A program made the translations under genes and the position numbers. Below are positions 41,911 to 50,528 of a stretch of 54,352 nucleotides of DNA, one piece after another. The stretch comes from Haloferax prahovense DSM 18310. GTDB taxonomy: Archaea > Halobacteriota > Halobacteria > Halobacteriales > Haloferacaceae. The DNA lies in contig NZ_AOLG01000035.1 in the NCBI RefSeq assembly GCF_000336815.1, positions 1-54,352 on the forward strand. The letters are read 5' to 3'. Position 1 is the first letter of the stretch. Each line of letters starts with the position of its first letter. The notes beneath the pieces were generated by a model. It had not been told where the DNA came from. It was given only the letters and a program-made list of their open reading frames with translations, and made no database searches.

Positions 41911-42573
41911 TTATTCGGACCATTCACCACTTCCGTCGACCCCGGCCGACGTACTCTGGTAATACATACAGAATTCGTTTGCGAAGCATTCGGAGCACCG
42001 CGGTTCGGGCGTACAGATTGCCGCGGCGAAGTCTAGTAGTGCTAGATTGTACTTCCTCGCCTCGCCCTCTGGGAGGAGGTGAGCAGCAAACTCGGTCTGT
42101 TCGCTCGGGGATTCTGGCCACTCGTCGGCGAACACCCTGCTGTAGATTCTATCGACGTTGCGATCTAGTATCGGAATCTGAGCGTCGAGAGCGAAACAAG
42201 CGGTCGCATTGGCTACGTATTCTCCGACACGAGGAAGCTCTCGTAAGTCTGTGGGATCGGTTGGTAGTGAGTCGTATTCGGATGCAATAGTGAACAGAGC
42301 TTCTGATCGTATGTTCTGAAAACCGAGCGGTTCGATAGCATCCGCAAGTGACGCAACATCGGATCTGCGAACTGCTTCTAGAGATGGGTATTGTGAGAGA
42401 AACTTGGGATACACCTGGGCGACGTTCTCGGCAGGAGTCTGTGTGAGGAAAAACTCTGCGACGAAGACTTCGTAGAGGGAGGACTCTGGGTCACGCCACG
42501 GGTATCGACGAACGTTGTCCTCACTCCATTCGAGGATTCCGACACGGAACCGTTCTACACGTGATTCGTCCAC
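41911..42573 (-). CDS. Mig-like T:G mismatch glycosylase (HhH-GPD, MutY/Nth family)
   Basis: A 220-residue HhH-GPD glycosylase. Helix-hairpin-helix: RELPRVGEYVANA, with Tyr119 where bifunctional Nth enzymes have the catalytic Lys. Asp137 (PILDRNVDRIY) is the conserved aspartate, 18 residues later, the same spacing as Tyr126/Asp144 of the archaeal T:G glycosylase Mig. An iron-sulfur cluster motif follows (Cys187, 193, 196, 202), with the first gap one residue shorter than usual. Mig enzymes repair the T:G mispair left by deaminated 5-methylcytosine and are encoded next to C5 methyltransferases. Here two such methyltransferases flank it. MutY-like adenine activity is an alternative, but the Tyr argues for T:G. 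Confidence 0.82.
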   Translation of the reverse strand: MDESRVERFRVGILEWSEDNVRRYPWRDPESSLYEVFVAEFFLTQTPAENVAQVYPKFLSQYPSLEAVRRSDVASLADAIEPLGFQNIRSEALFTIASEYDSLPTDPTDLRELPRVGEYVANATACFALDAQIPILDRNVDRIYSRVFADEWPESPSEQTEFAAHLLPEGEARKYNLALLDFAAAICTPEPRCSECFANEFCMYYQSTSAGVDGSGEWSE

Positions 42574-42626
42574 GACACTGGTTATTGGTCACGTTCTGGT
42601 ACAAAAAGTTCGGCACACGAGAGATG

Positions 42627-44645
42627 TCAGTCGAACACGTCTCCGTCGTCGATCTGGTTGAGTAGCCTCGAGACACGACCGTTCCGGGAGTCCTGCGAAG
42701 TTCGAGACTGGTACACTCGGGACGTCCCTCTCAGGAGGTCTTTGTACTTCTTGACGACTATACCTCGTTTCTTCAGGAGACCTTCCAACTCGCTCCACGT
42801 CTCGGTATCGGGGACTACGAAGACGACGTCTGCGAACTGAGTATCGTACCCCTCTTCTTCGAGTCCGTGTTCAAGAGCATCCTCGAACGTATCGACCAAC
42901 TCGTGTAGTCCAGAGTTCGCAGGTTCGGTCGGGTGACGGAGTGCGACCAACGTGTACCCGGACGCTGCACGAACACACCGAATAGTCGACTCGCACGCGT
43001 CGACTTCTCCGTCGAAGTGACCGGCTTCAGATAGGTGATTCTTGACTGTCTTCTGCAACTCTTCGTCTACCGGCGACTGCTCCCACGCAGGGTTCAGCAA
43101 CCAGGGATGCTCTCTCAAGTGCACGAACGTCTCGTCGTCTACGCCCTCCTGTTCGACTCGAGACAAGAACGCGTCTACGACTTTCTTCCGATGAGAGACC
43201 ATCTGCTGGTGTTGAGAGGTTTCTACGTCGTCTAAATCAGAGAGTGTGCGAGAGATCGTCCGTCCGTCGGCCTCGGTCAAGTCGCCGACACTGTCGATCT
43301 TCTCTTGGTACTTCAGATTCTCGAAGGCCAAGATTCCGTACTTGAAGAGTTCTTTCCGGTCCGACTCGTCTTTCACCGACATCCGGCTAATCTTACCCAA
43401 GAGGCTCTGAGCCCGCTCACGCTGTTCTGGTTCGAGGCTCTCGTACCACATGTCGACGATTCCGATTTGACGTGCCTCTCTGGAGGCCTGCTGGTTACGC
43501 AGGTCGTTCCACTTCCCAGCGATGTGACTCAATTGGATTCGAAGGAAGTCGAGGAGTTCCTGATACCGTGGATCTTCTTTGACGACGTCCTCACGATTCG
43601 AAGTCGCGATGTCTTCTTGGTCGTCGTAATCTAGGAAGTCGGCGTGGATTTCGCCGACGAGGTATTTCGAGAACATTCGACTGTCGTTCACACTCTCCAA
43701 GAGGTCTGGTTTGGCCATCCGCCCACGAACCATCAAAGAGATCTTGTTCAGGTCGTCGGCTTCGGTGTCGTGACCCGGATAGTCCTCGACTAAGTCACTC
43801 GGTTTCTCTACGGTTCCGATCCATCCGGACACTTCGTAGCCGTCAGGGGTCTTACCCTCCCGCTCCTCGTGGGCTTCGAGCTTGGAATCACGACAAAGAT
43901 CTCGATAGTGGTGATCTTCGAACGTCCACAGGAACTGAACTTTGTGGAAGTAGTCACGGTCGGTCGCGGTGACCTCCTCACCGTTGATCCTCACGGTGAA
44001 GTCGTACTCGGTCCCGAGAATACTGAACCGTCGTGCGAGCCGTTTCCGAAGTGCGTGTTCGGTGGTGTGGACCCGCTTCGTGAGGTCGGTGAGGACGATC
44101 TTCGTCCCTTTGGTGAGTTCGTCCGGGAAGTCGTCTAGTTGCGTCGGGACGTACTGTTGCTGTTGGACTCCAGAAGACGACTCCTCTTCACCGATGGCTC
44201 GCTGGATCTCGCTCAGTTGCATCCGGAAGCCATTCTGGTCGCCGTCTTTGGCTGTGTAAACGTCGACTGTCTCGGCCACGGACAGGAGGGAGAGCTTCCC
44301 GATACCCTTCCGACCCATCACAGGTCGGTCGTGTTTCGGTGTACGGTTCGAGCGTTCGTCGTCTCGACGTCTGCGATACCCGACACGGAGGTACCGCTCG
44401 TTCACGTCCTCGGCGTCCATCCCCTGCCCGTCGTCGACGATCACGATCTTCTCTTCGTCGGGGTAGATGTCCACGTCTACGTTCTCGGCGTCGGCGTCCC
44501 ACGCGTTAGCGACTGCTTCAGACAGTACTGCCGGAACGTTGCTGTAGAGGTTCAGCCCCAGGTGATTCAAGACGTTGAGGCTGAGAGACATCTTGTATGG
44601 CGAGTCACTCTCCGACTCTGTAGATTCTGGCTCAAGCTGCGACAT
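42627..44645 (-). CDS. MORC-like GHKL ATPase with a degenerate nuclease-like C-terminus
   Basis: A 672-residue protein with a complete GHKL domain: N-box SEAVANAWDADA (Glu43, Asn47, Asp50), G1 VDDGQGM (Asp71/72), and G2 MGRKGIGKLSLLSVAE (Gly111 onward). A transducer-like domain and a middle helical region follow. Near residue 540-620 it reads HLREHPWLLNPAW, then CESTIRCVRAASGYTLVALR, then HPTEPA. This resembles the Shedu/DUF4263-type PD-(D/E)XK domain, but the catalytic ExK becomes ALR. MORC-type ATPases accompany restriction-modification systems, where they are thought to remodel or loop DNA. It overlaps methyltransferase B by 14 bases. Confidence 0.82.
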   Translation of the reverse strand: MSQLEPESTESESDSPYKMSLSLNVLNHLGLNLYSNVPAVLSEAVANAWDADAENVDVDIYPDEEKIVIVDDGQGMDAEDVNERYLRVGYRRRRDDERSNRTPKHDRPVMGRKGIGKLSLLSVAETVDVYTAKDGDQNGFRMQLSEIQRAIGEEESSSGVQQQQYVPTQLDDFPDELTKGTKIVLTDLTKRVHTTEHALRKRLARRFSILGTEYDFTVRINGEEVTATDRDYFHKVQFLWTFEDHHYRDLCRDSKLEAHEEREGKTPDGYEVSGWIGTVEKPSDLVEDYPGHDTEADDLNKISLMVRGRMAKPDLLESVNDSRMFSKYLVGEIHADFLDYDDQEDIATSNREDVVKEDPRYQELLDFLRIQLSHIAGKWNDLRNQQASREARQIGIVDMWYESLEPEQRERAQSLLGKISRMSVKDESDRKELFKYGILAFENLKYQEKIDSVGDLTEADGRTISRTLSDLDDVETSQHQQMVSHRKKVVDAFLSRVEQEGVDDETFVHLREHPWLLNPAWEQSPVDEELQKTVKNHLSEAGHFDGEVDACESTIRCVRAASGYTLVALRHPTEPANSGLHELVDTFEDALEHGLEEEGYDTQFADVVFVVPDTETWSELEGLLKKRGIVVKKYKDLLRGTSRVYQSRTSQDSRNGRVSRLLNQIDDGDVFD

Positions 44646-45684
44646 CGTGTTCCTCCACGTGGTCGACGATACTTCGGCCGATTACCTCGCCGAGGCGGAC
44701 CGGTACCGCGTTCCCGACCATCTTCCCAATCTTCTTGAACTCTACGTCGCCTCCTTCTTCGACGAAGTCGTAATCTTCGGGGAACGTCTGGAGCATTGCA
44801 CCCTCTCTGAGTGAGATGGCACGGTCCTGCTCGGGATGCCCGAATCGGCCGCTACCGTAATTGTAGTACTGGGTCGTCATCGTCGGAGCAGGCGCGTCCC
44901 ACTCCATACGCCCGTATACAGAGTCGAAAGAGCGACCACTCTCTTTTCGGTGGCAATCGAGCCTGATATCCGGATCCCAATCTCTCCACGTCCCACCGGG
45001 TAGTGACTGCCCGATCCGCTCAAGGTTCTGCTCTTCCAGCGTACGGGATTTGTGTAAGTGGTCTTCGTCCAAATATTCTCCAGCTTCGATCGGTGGTAGG
45101 TCACCGATCACCTCACGAACAGTGGGATAGTTGACGGGATCGTGGGTTGGGTCGATCAAAGAGACGTCTCCGAGCTTCGAGGCCAACAAGACGATTCGGT
45201 TGCGGCGCTGTGGAATGCCATAGTCGGGGCAACTCACTTTGTCGAACCAGAGTTGGTACCCCTCTCTGAACAGCGTGTTCACGAAGTCCGAGTAGACCGG
45301 CTCATTTCGGACCTCGGCGACGTTCTCCATCGTGACGATAGCAGGCTGAATATCTTCTACCAACTCCCCGAAACTCTGGAGGAGACTGTACTCGGAAGTC
45401 TGCGACGTGTCTCGTCCATTGTTGAGATTAGAAAATGGTTGACAAGGAGCACAGCCAGCGAGAATCTTGGTAGAATCGTCGGGGAAGAGTGATTCAACGT
45501 CGGACGAGTCGATATCCGAGACGTCCGCCTCGACGAACTCGGCGTCGTTGTTCGCTTCGTAGGGGTACCTACAGTTGGGGTTTATCTCGACGCCGGCGGC
45601 GACGGGAATACCAGCTTGCTCCAGCCCGTGAGTTAGTCCCCCGACACCACAGAAGAGGTCGACTGCTGCGAGATTAGAACTCAT
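44632..45684 (-). CDS. C5-cytosine DNA methyltransferase B
   Basis: A 350-residue 5-methylcytosine methyltransferase: motif I DLFCGVGG, motif IV GCAPCQPFS with catalytic Cys81, motif VI MENVAEVR, motif VIII YGIPQRRNR, motif IX APTMTTQYYN, motif X VGNAVPVRLGEVIG. The middle region QSLPGGTWRDWDPDIRLDCH corresponds to QSVPGGTWEDWDEELLLDCH in methyltransferase A. The two are thus recent paralogues that differ mainly in short blocks, including motif IV (GCAP against GCPP). It shares an mRNA with the MORC-like ATPase, whose gene it overlaps. Confidence 0.9.
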   Translation of the reverse strand: MSSNLAAVDLFCGVGGLTHGLEQAGIPVAAGVEINPNCRYPYEANNDAEFVEADVSDIDSSDVESLFPDDSTKILAGCAPCQPFSNLNNGRDTSQTSEYSLLQSFGELVEDIQPAIVTMENVAEVRNEPVYSDFVNTLFREGYQLWFDKVSCPDYGIPQRRNRIVLLASKLGDVSLIDPTHDPVNYPTVREVIGDLPPIEAGEYLDEDHLHKSRTLEEQNLERIGQSLPGGTWRDWDPDIRLDCHRKESGRSFDSVYGRMEWDAPAPTMTTQYYNYGSGRFGHPEQDRAISLREGAMLQTFPEDYDFVEEGGDVEFKKIGKMVGNAVPVRLGEVIGRSIVDHVEEHDVAA

Positions 45685-45731
45685 CTCGGAAATCCTCCGG
45701 AAAGCATTGTGCGCATCATCCTATTACTCAC

Positions 45732-47525
45732 TTATACCACGTTCGTCTCGGTCTCGGCAGCCGAATCGACCCACAGTCCGAGACACTCGTCGATCAGGTT
45801 CTCGTGTCTCTCTTTGAGTAGACTCGGCGTCCAACTGTCGAACTCGGACAACTCATTCGTTATCGCGAAGTCGCTCTTCTTCTCGAAGTACTCTCTGTAC
45901 TTTCTCGGGAACGGCCGGTTACTCGCCTTGTAGTTCTTGCGCCCATCCAAGAGGACTAGATTTCCGAGACGGTTCGTCCACTTCTCTCGTTCCAACTCGT
46001 CACTGAAGCGCTGAGTCCAATAACCACTACTCGGGTTCTGTGGGAGGATGTGTTCTACGTTGATGTTGTTCCCGTACTGGACCTTGACGTTCCGGTTGTC
46101 GTACCGCTCCAAGTTGAGGCGCATCAAGATGTACTTCGGCCACTGGTAGTTCCCCTTCCGATAGAAGTTGCGTAGGTCCAACGATTCCTCGAAGTCCTCT
46201 TTCTCCGCTCGCAAGTCACCTGTGAGATAGTCTGACCGCAAGACTTCTCGCGGACCGTCGGCCGACTCTATGGTTTTGAGGATACTGTACACGCGTGAGT
46301 ATCGGTCACTGCTTGACGAGCCAGTCAACCAGTCGACTGTGAGCCGACGTTCGAGGCGACAGACGAAGTCGTAGAGTAATCCCTCGTCGTCGAACGTCTT
46401 GTCGAACTCTATCAACGCAACGACCCACTCGTCCGACGGGTAGAAGTCGCGCATGACCGAGACCAAGTTCGCGTAGTAGACGTTCTTGTGTTCGTCGTCG
46501 GCGTCTAGTTTGGCGTCGTACACTCGCTTCCGATGGACGTCGAAGACTTGTTCGAGCTCGTCGACGAAGTCACGACCGCGGTAGGTCGGTTTTTTCGTGA
46601 AGACGTCACTAAATTCGTCGTAGATAGACTTCTGAGACTTGTTCTTGACGAGGATGTGTCGCATGTACCCGATGAACCGTTCGAGGCCCTCATTCCCGAC
46701 CTCCTCTTCCATATCTTCCCACTTTCGCTGGTACTCGTCGCGGTGGGCCTCGGGAATCTGACTGAGATTCTCGCTCTTCAGGAGGTCTGCGTTGTTGAGG
46801 GGCATCCCACGGGCGTTCGTGACGTTGAACAGACGGAACGCAGAGCTCAGTGAGTCCGTCATTATCCGGACCATCACGACTCGTTGCGGGATGAACGCTG
46901 CCAACGAGGTGAGGTCGTTCCCACGATCGGCCCACTGTTCGAGCCGTTCGTCGAAGGTAGAGACCGCCTGTAGGATGTTCTGCTGTGGTTCGGTGTCGCC
47001 GTCGGCTGGGTCGGCAGGATCGAGTGTCGCCCCGCGTTCTAGAACGTTCTCCTCGAAGAAGGCTTGGTCTCGGTCTCGAATACGGAGTCTAACGGAGCCT
47101 TCCTGCCCCTTCGCGAAGTCCTCCTCTTCTTGGACGAAGCGGTCGAGAGAAGTCGACCACCCTTCGTGATCGAGACGGTCCCTGAGGACACAGAGTAAGA
47201 TGGCCACCGAAGTGAGTCGCTGCTGGCCGTCAATGACGTCGAAGCGGTCTCCGGTCGACCCGCCCCGGTTCAAGATGATACTCCCCAGGAAATACGGTTC
47301 GTAGGCCTTCGTTCGGGACTTGTCGAGTTTCTGGTCGCGGTTCAATAGATCGCCATGCGACTGACTGTTCGATTCGTAGGCGTCGGTCAAGTCGTCGACG
47401 AGATCTACGAAGTTCTCTTCTGTCCACGAGAATGGACGCTGGAACTTGGGAATCTGGTAGAGATAGTCCTCACCGTACAGTTTGTGGACGAATTCTTCTT
47501 CGGCATCGATCTGGCTTCCGCTCAC
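45732..47525 (-). CDS. GmrSD-like DUF262/DUF1524 nuclease
   Basis: A 597-residue protein. The N-terminal DUF262 part has the signature IPKFQRPFSW (residues 25-34) and, near residue 96, FDVIDGQQRLTSVAILL, the ParB-like NTPase motif of GmrS. The C-terminal DUF1524 part has the HNH-like VEHILPQNPSSGYW near residue 487 and NRLGNLVLLDGRKNYKASNR, as in GmrD. In E. coli GmrSD, NTP-dependent cleavage targets glucosylated hydroxymethylcytosine DNA. Here the target is unknown. It is first in the minus-strand block, 47 bases upstream of methyltransferase B and divergent from cassette B. Confidence 0.88.
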   Translation of the reverse strand: MSGSQIDAEEEFVHKLYGEDYLYQIPKFQRPFSWTEENFVDLVDDLTDAYESNSQSHGDLLNRDQKLDKSRTKAYEPYFLGSIILNRGGSTGDRFDVIDGQQRLTSVAILLCVLRDRLDHEGWSTSLDRFVQEEEDFAKGQEGSVRLRIRDRDQAFFEENVLERGATLDPADPADGDTEPQQNILQAVSTFDERLEQWADRGNDLTSLAAFIPQRVVMVRIMTDSLSSAFRLFNVTNARGMPLNNADLLKSENLSQIPEAHRDEYQRKWEDMEEEVGNEGLERFIGYMRHILVKNKSQKSIYDEFSDVFTKKPTYRGRDFVDELEQVFDVHRKRVYDAKLDADDEHKNVYYANLVSVMRDFYPSDEWVVALIEFDKTFDDEGLLYDFVCRLERRLTVDWLTGSSSSDRYSRVYSILKTIESADGPREVLRSDYLTGDLRAEKEDFEESLDLRNFYRKGNYQWPKYILMRLNLERYDNRNVKVQYGNNINVEHILPQNPSSGYWTQRFSDELEREKWTNRLGNLVLLDGRKNYKASNRPFPRKYREYFEKKSDFAITNELSEFDSWTPSLLKERHENLIDECLGLWVDSAAETETNVV

Positions 47526-47624
47526 GATGATTAGTCAAGTGTCAGGTGAGCTTATTAGTCCTTCTGGGGAATTGAGGTATCGGCCAAGCACCAGAGCGAT
47601 TCCAATATCCGTTCGACTCATCAG

Positions 47625-47638
47625 TTAATTATAATATC
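47625..47638 (+). promoter_or_regulatory. TATA box of cassette B
   Basis: TTAATTATAATATC lies 28-41 bases upstream of the GTG at 47666, which fits a leaderless or nearly leaderless archaeal transcript. The divergent DUF262 gene starts 100 bases away on the other strand. Confidence 0.55.
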
Positions 47639-47665
47639 ACTGATGGTCACAGTTCGGCATCGTCT

Positions 47666-49570
47666 GTGAATTTGGAGACATACTTCCACAAACGTGATGA
47701 AGGAGAACGCAGGCTGGGCACTGCACTCACCGACATCGCGCTCGACCAACGGCTCGAACAGTTCGTCCGTGAAACAGCCCAAAACAGTGCTGACGAAGCG
47801 CAAGATGGGTTGACGCCCGAACTCCTCTACCGCTTCGATCAACTCGAAGGTTCTCGTCTCGACGAGTTCTTAGACGCAATCAATTGGGACACGAAATTCC
47901 GGGATCACCTAGAGGCCGTCGCAGAAAACGACGACGAGATTGGTGTACAGAACATGGTCGACCGGATAGAGAGGGGCACGCTTCCACTTCTGATGGTCGA
48001 AGACAAGAACACGACCGGGTTGACAGGGGACGAATTCTCTGACGACACTAATTACGCGTCTCTCATTCAAGATTTTGGCCGATCTACGAAAGACGAATCA
48101 GAAGGCGGAGTTCACGGTGTCGGTGCGTCTGTACTGTGGGGTTTCTCCGGAATCAAGACTGCCATGTTTCTCACGACGCCTGAGGGATGGGCTGACACAG
48201 ATGTACCTCGATTCGTGGGCCGAATCGACCTGCCATTCCACGAATACGGAGGGAAAGAATGGCACGGAGACGGGTGGATTGGTAATAGCGACACTCAGGG
48301 CCGCAGAGCAGTATCGATAGAGGGGCCTGCTGCAGCAGACATAGCCGCGGACGCCTTACACATAGACGAAAGTCGGGCTAGAGCCGATGCGACGGGGACC
48401 ACGGCAATTGTCGTTGGATTCCGAGAGCCTAGTCGCAGCCGTCGCTCTCCCCAGAAGGTGATAGAGCGGATCGAAGATCTGGCAGTCGTGTACTACTGGC
48501 CACTAATTCTCGAGGATGGTCTCGAGATTTCTGTCCAAGCACCCGACGATATCTCACCCTCGGCTATCGATCCAACCACGAACAAGGATCTGGAGGCGTT
48601 CATCGAAGCGTACCAACAGCGGGACTCGGCGAGTGAAACACTCGATGCTGCACCTGACGTAGCCGCGATCAACATCCCACTGACAGTGCCCGCACACAAG
48701 GATGGAGGGTCGTCAACGGATGCAGAGGTCACTCTCGTAGTTCGAAGCCACGAATCACGACCCGACAGCATGCCGAACCAGATTGCGTTGTTCCGTGGCG
48801 CACGTCACGTGGTCAAATACCGGAAGTACGACCACATCGCCCGATCCGCGACTCAGCACTTTCAGGCGATCATTCTCGCGGGGAAAGCTCGACATCCGTT
48901 CGGCTCTGTCGACGACGATATTCCTGATTCGGATCTCGTGGTCGAGGATTTCTTCCGTAAGGCTGAGCCGAAAGCCCACGATACTTGGGAGAAAGAAGTT
49001 AGCAAGCTGGAACACAACTATCCAGGGGGTAGCAGCGAGATCGATACGCTGTTCAAAGACACTCTACCAGCACATTTGACAGAACTTCTCACCGCCGCCG
49101 GCTCCGACGACAGTGAAATGCTCGGGGACGTCGGGCGGCGGTTCCCTTACTTCTCAGGTGGTCCGAACCGAGGTCGAAACCGCGGTGGTGGTGGTGGCGG
49201 TAGTCGGACTATAGACCGTGTCAGATCCGATCTCAATCACATCGATGACAAGTACCGTAGTACTGGAACTCTAGAGCTAACAGAGGCGTTCGAGGGCGAC
49301 TGGGGGTTGACGGTAGAATTCGCTGTACTCGATTCGTCAAATAACGTAATCGAGACCGTTGCGTTGGACAACATCTCTGGCGCAGACCCCGAAACAGGCG
49401 CAAATTTGTCTGTGGAAAACCACGGGACTCTGGTTCGAGTTCCCGGTGGAAAGGACACCATCGAATTCGACGCAGTGTCGGTTTCGACAGCAAACCTTGA
49501 CGCGGTCGGAGAAGGAAGAGCACGGCTCAATTTCACTGTCGAGACCGATATTGGAGGGTCAAACACGTGA
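47666..49570 (+). CDS. GHKL-type ATPase of cassette B
   Basis: A 634-residue protein starting at GTG. Its N-box is ETAQNSADEA (residues 36-45), the G1-like box is LLMVEDKNTTGLTGDEF with a regular Asp, and the G2 box is GGVHGVGASVLWGFSGI. It is paralogous to the ATPase at 36840: shared blocks include GWIGNSDTQ/GWFGSPTG, VVGFREPS/IVGFRDPS, IALFRGARHVVKYRKYDH/IAFFRGSGMVVKYKPARH, and KAEPKAHDTW/MAEPPAHDDW. A Gly-rich linker (GGPNRGRNRGGGGGGSR) joins a C-terminal beta domain. In cassette B the ATP-site acidic residue is canonical, so this copy looks the more clearly active. Confidence 0.78.
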   Translation: MNLETYFHKRDEGERRLGTALTDIALDQRLEQFVRETAQNSADEAQDGLTPELLYRFDQLEGSRLDEFLDAINWDTKFRDHLEAVAENDDEIGVQNMVDRIERGTLPLLMVEDKNTTGLTGDEFSDDTNYASLIQDFGRSTKDESEGGVHGVGASVLWGFSGIKTAMFLTTPEGWADTDVPRFVGRIDLPFHEYGGKEWHGDGWIGNSDTQGRRAVSIEGPAAADIAADALHIDESRARADATGTTAIVVGFREPSRSRRSPQKVIERIEDLAVVYYWPLILEDGLEISVQAPDDISPSAIDPTTNKDLEAFIEAYQQRDSASETLDAAPDVAAINIPLTVPAHKDGGSSTDAEVTLVVRSHESRPDSMPNQIALFRGARHVVKYRKYDHIARSATQHFQAIILAGKARHPFGSVDDDIPDSDLVVEDFFRKAEPKAHDTWEKEVSKLEHNYPGGSSEIDTLFKDTLPAHLTELLTAAGSDDSEMLGDVGRRFPYFSGGPNRGRNRGGGGGGSRTIDRVRSDLNHIDDKYRSTGTLELTEAFEGDWGLTVEFAVLDSSNNVIETVALDNISGADPETGANLSVENHGTLVRVPGGKDTIEFDAVSVSTANLDAVGEGRARLNFTVETDIGGSNT

Positions 49571-50526
49571 CGACTCACCAATACCAACAGGACGCTTATC
49601 CATACAATCACGATGGTGAGTCACTCGGATTCGAGGTGACCGAACTACGTCTGGACGGTGACGAACAAGAACTCCCAAAAGACCCGTCGGAGTTCCCACT
49701 ATTCGAACACGACGAAGCGTGGGATACTGCCGAGTTTGACGTCGAGTTGTCTGTCACAGACGACACACTGAACTACGTATTCCCACCAAACGAAGTCGAA
49801 GGTGCATTAGTCGTAGCTGGATACGCTCCACAGACACACGGTCGATTCATCGAGCCAATCAAGACAGGCGACCTCGACCAAGGAACCTACAGCGATACCA
49901 TCGTAATAGAGAGGGAATCCTACCGTGGTCGTGTCGAGTTCGAGGCACTCCTGATTCGTAATGACTACCGACCGGACGACGACGAGTACGCGAGACAGAG
50001 TGGTCGGATGCTCGCTCACGGTCCGTACGTCGATCTGTATCTCGACCCACCACGGTTGTCGCTCAGCGGTGACCTTCCCGTCATCCCCGCAGACTTCAAC
50101 GAAGACGACAACCCTGGTAAGCCAGGAGCTGAGTGGCACGTAGACGTCACCGACGCTGCTAAACCAAAACTGTATCTCAACGAAGCGTCCCCGACTGTCG
50201 TTGCAGCCGTCAACGCTATCGAGAGACCGACCAAACAGGGGCTCATCGGACGTGTCGCACTAAACCACCTTGCCGTCTCTATGTTGACACAGTTCACGAT
50301 CAAAGCGGCTACACACGCAGTCATCAAAGGGGGAATCGAGTACGACTGGCAAGAGACACTCTTGACCGACCTCTGTGGAGACTACTTTACTGATGGTACA
50401 GTCGACGAGTTCGAGAGTTCGTTGGGCATAGAAGCAATCTCCACGACGATAAACGAGGTTGAGGCGATCTACCAGCAGCGACAGCAACCATACAACGACG
50501 TCAAGCGACTCTTGGAGACGATCTAA
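49567..50526 (+). CDS. Beta-rich second protein of cassette B
   Basis: A 319-residue protein overlapping the ATPase as GTGA, with GGAGGG (49553-49558) as ribosome binding site, the same arrangement as in cassette A. Beta-rich N-terminal half: WDTAEFDVELSVTDDTLNYV, then FPPNEVEGALVVAGYAPQTH, then GTYSDTIVIERESYRGRVEF. A helical C-terminal half begins after KPKLYLNEASPTVVAAVNAI. It lacks recognised catalytic motifs. Conservation of order and overlap with cassette A implies a fixed complex of the three proteins. Confidence 0.68.
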   Translation: MTTHQYQQDAYPYNHDGESLGFEVTELRLDGDEQELPKDPSEFPLFEHDEAWDTAEFDVELSVTDDTLNYVFPPNEVEGALVVAGYAPQTHGRFIEPIKTGDLDQGTYSDTIVIERESYRGRVEFEALLIRNDYRPDDDEYARQSGRMLAHGPYVDLYLDPPRLSLSGDLPVIPADFNEDDNPGKPGAEWHVDVTDAAKPKLYLNEASPTVVAAVNAIERPTKQGLIGRVALNHLAVSMLTQFTIKAATHAVIKGGIEYDWQETLLTDLCGDYFTDGTVDEFESSLGIEAISTTINEVEAIYQQRQQPYNDVKRLLETI

Positions 50527-50528
50527 CG

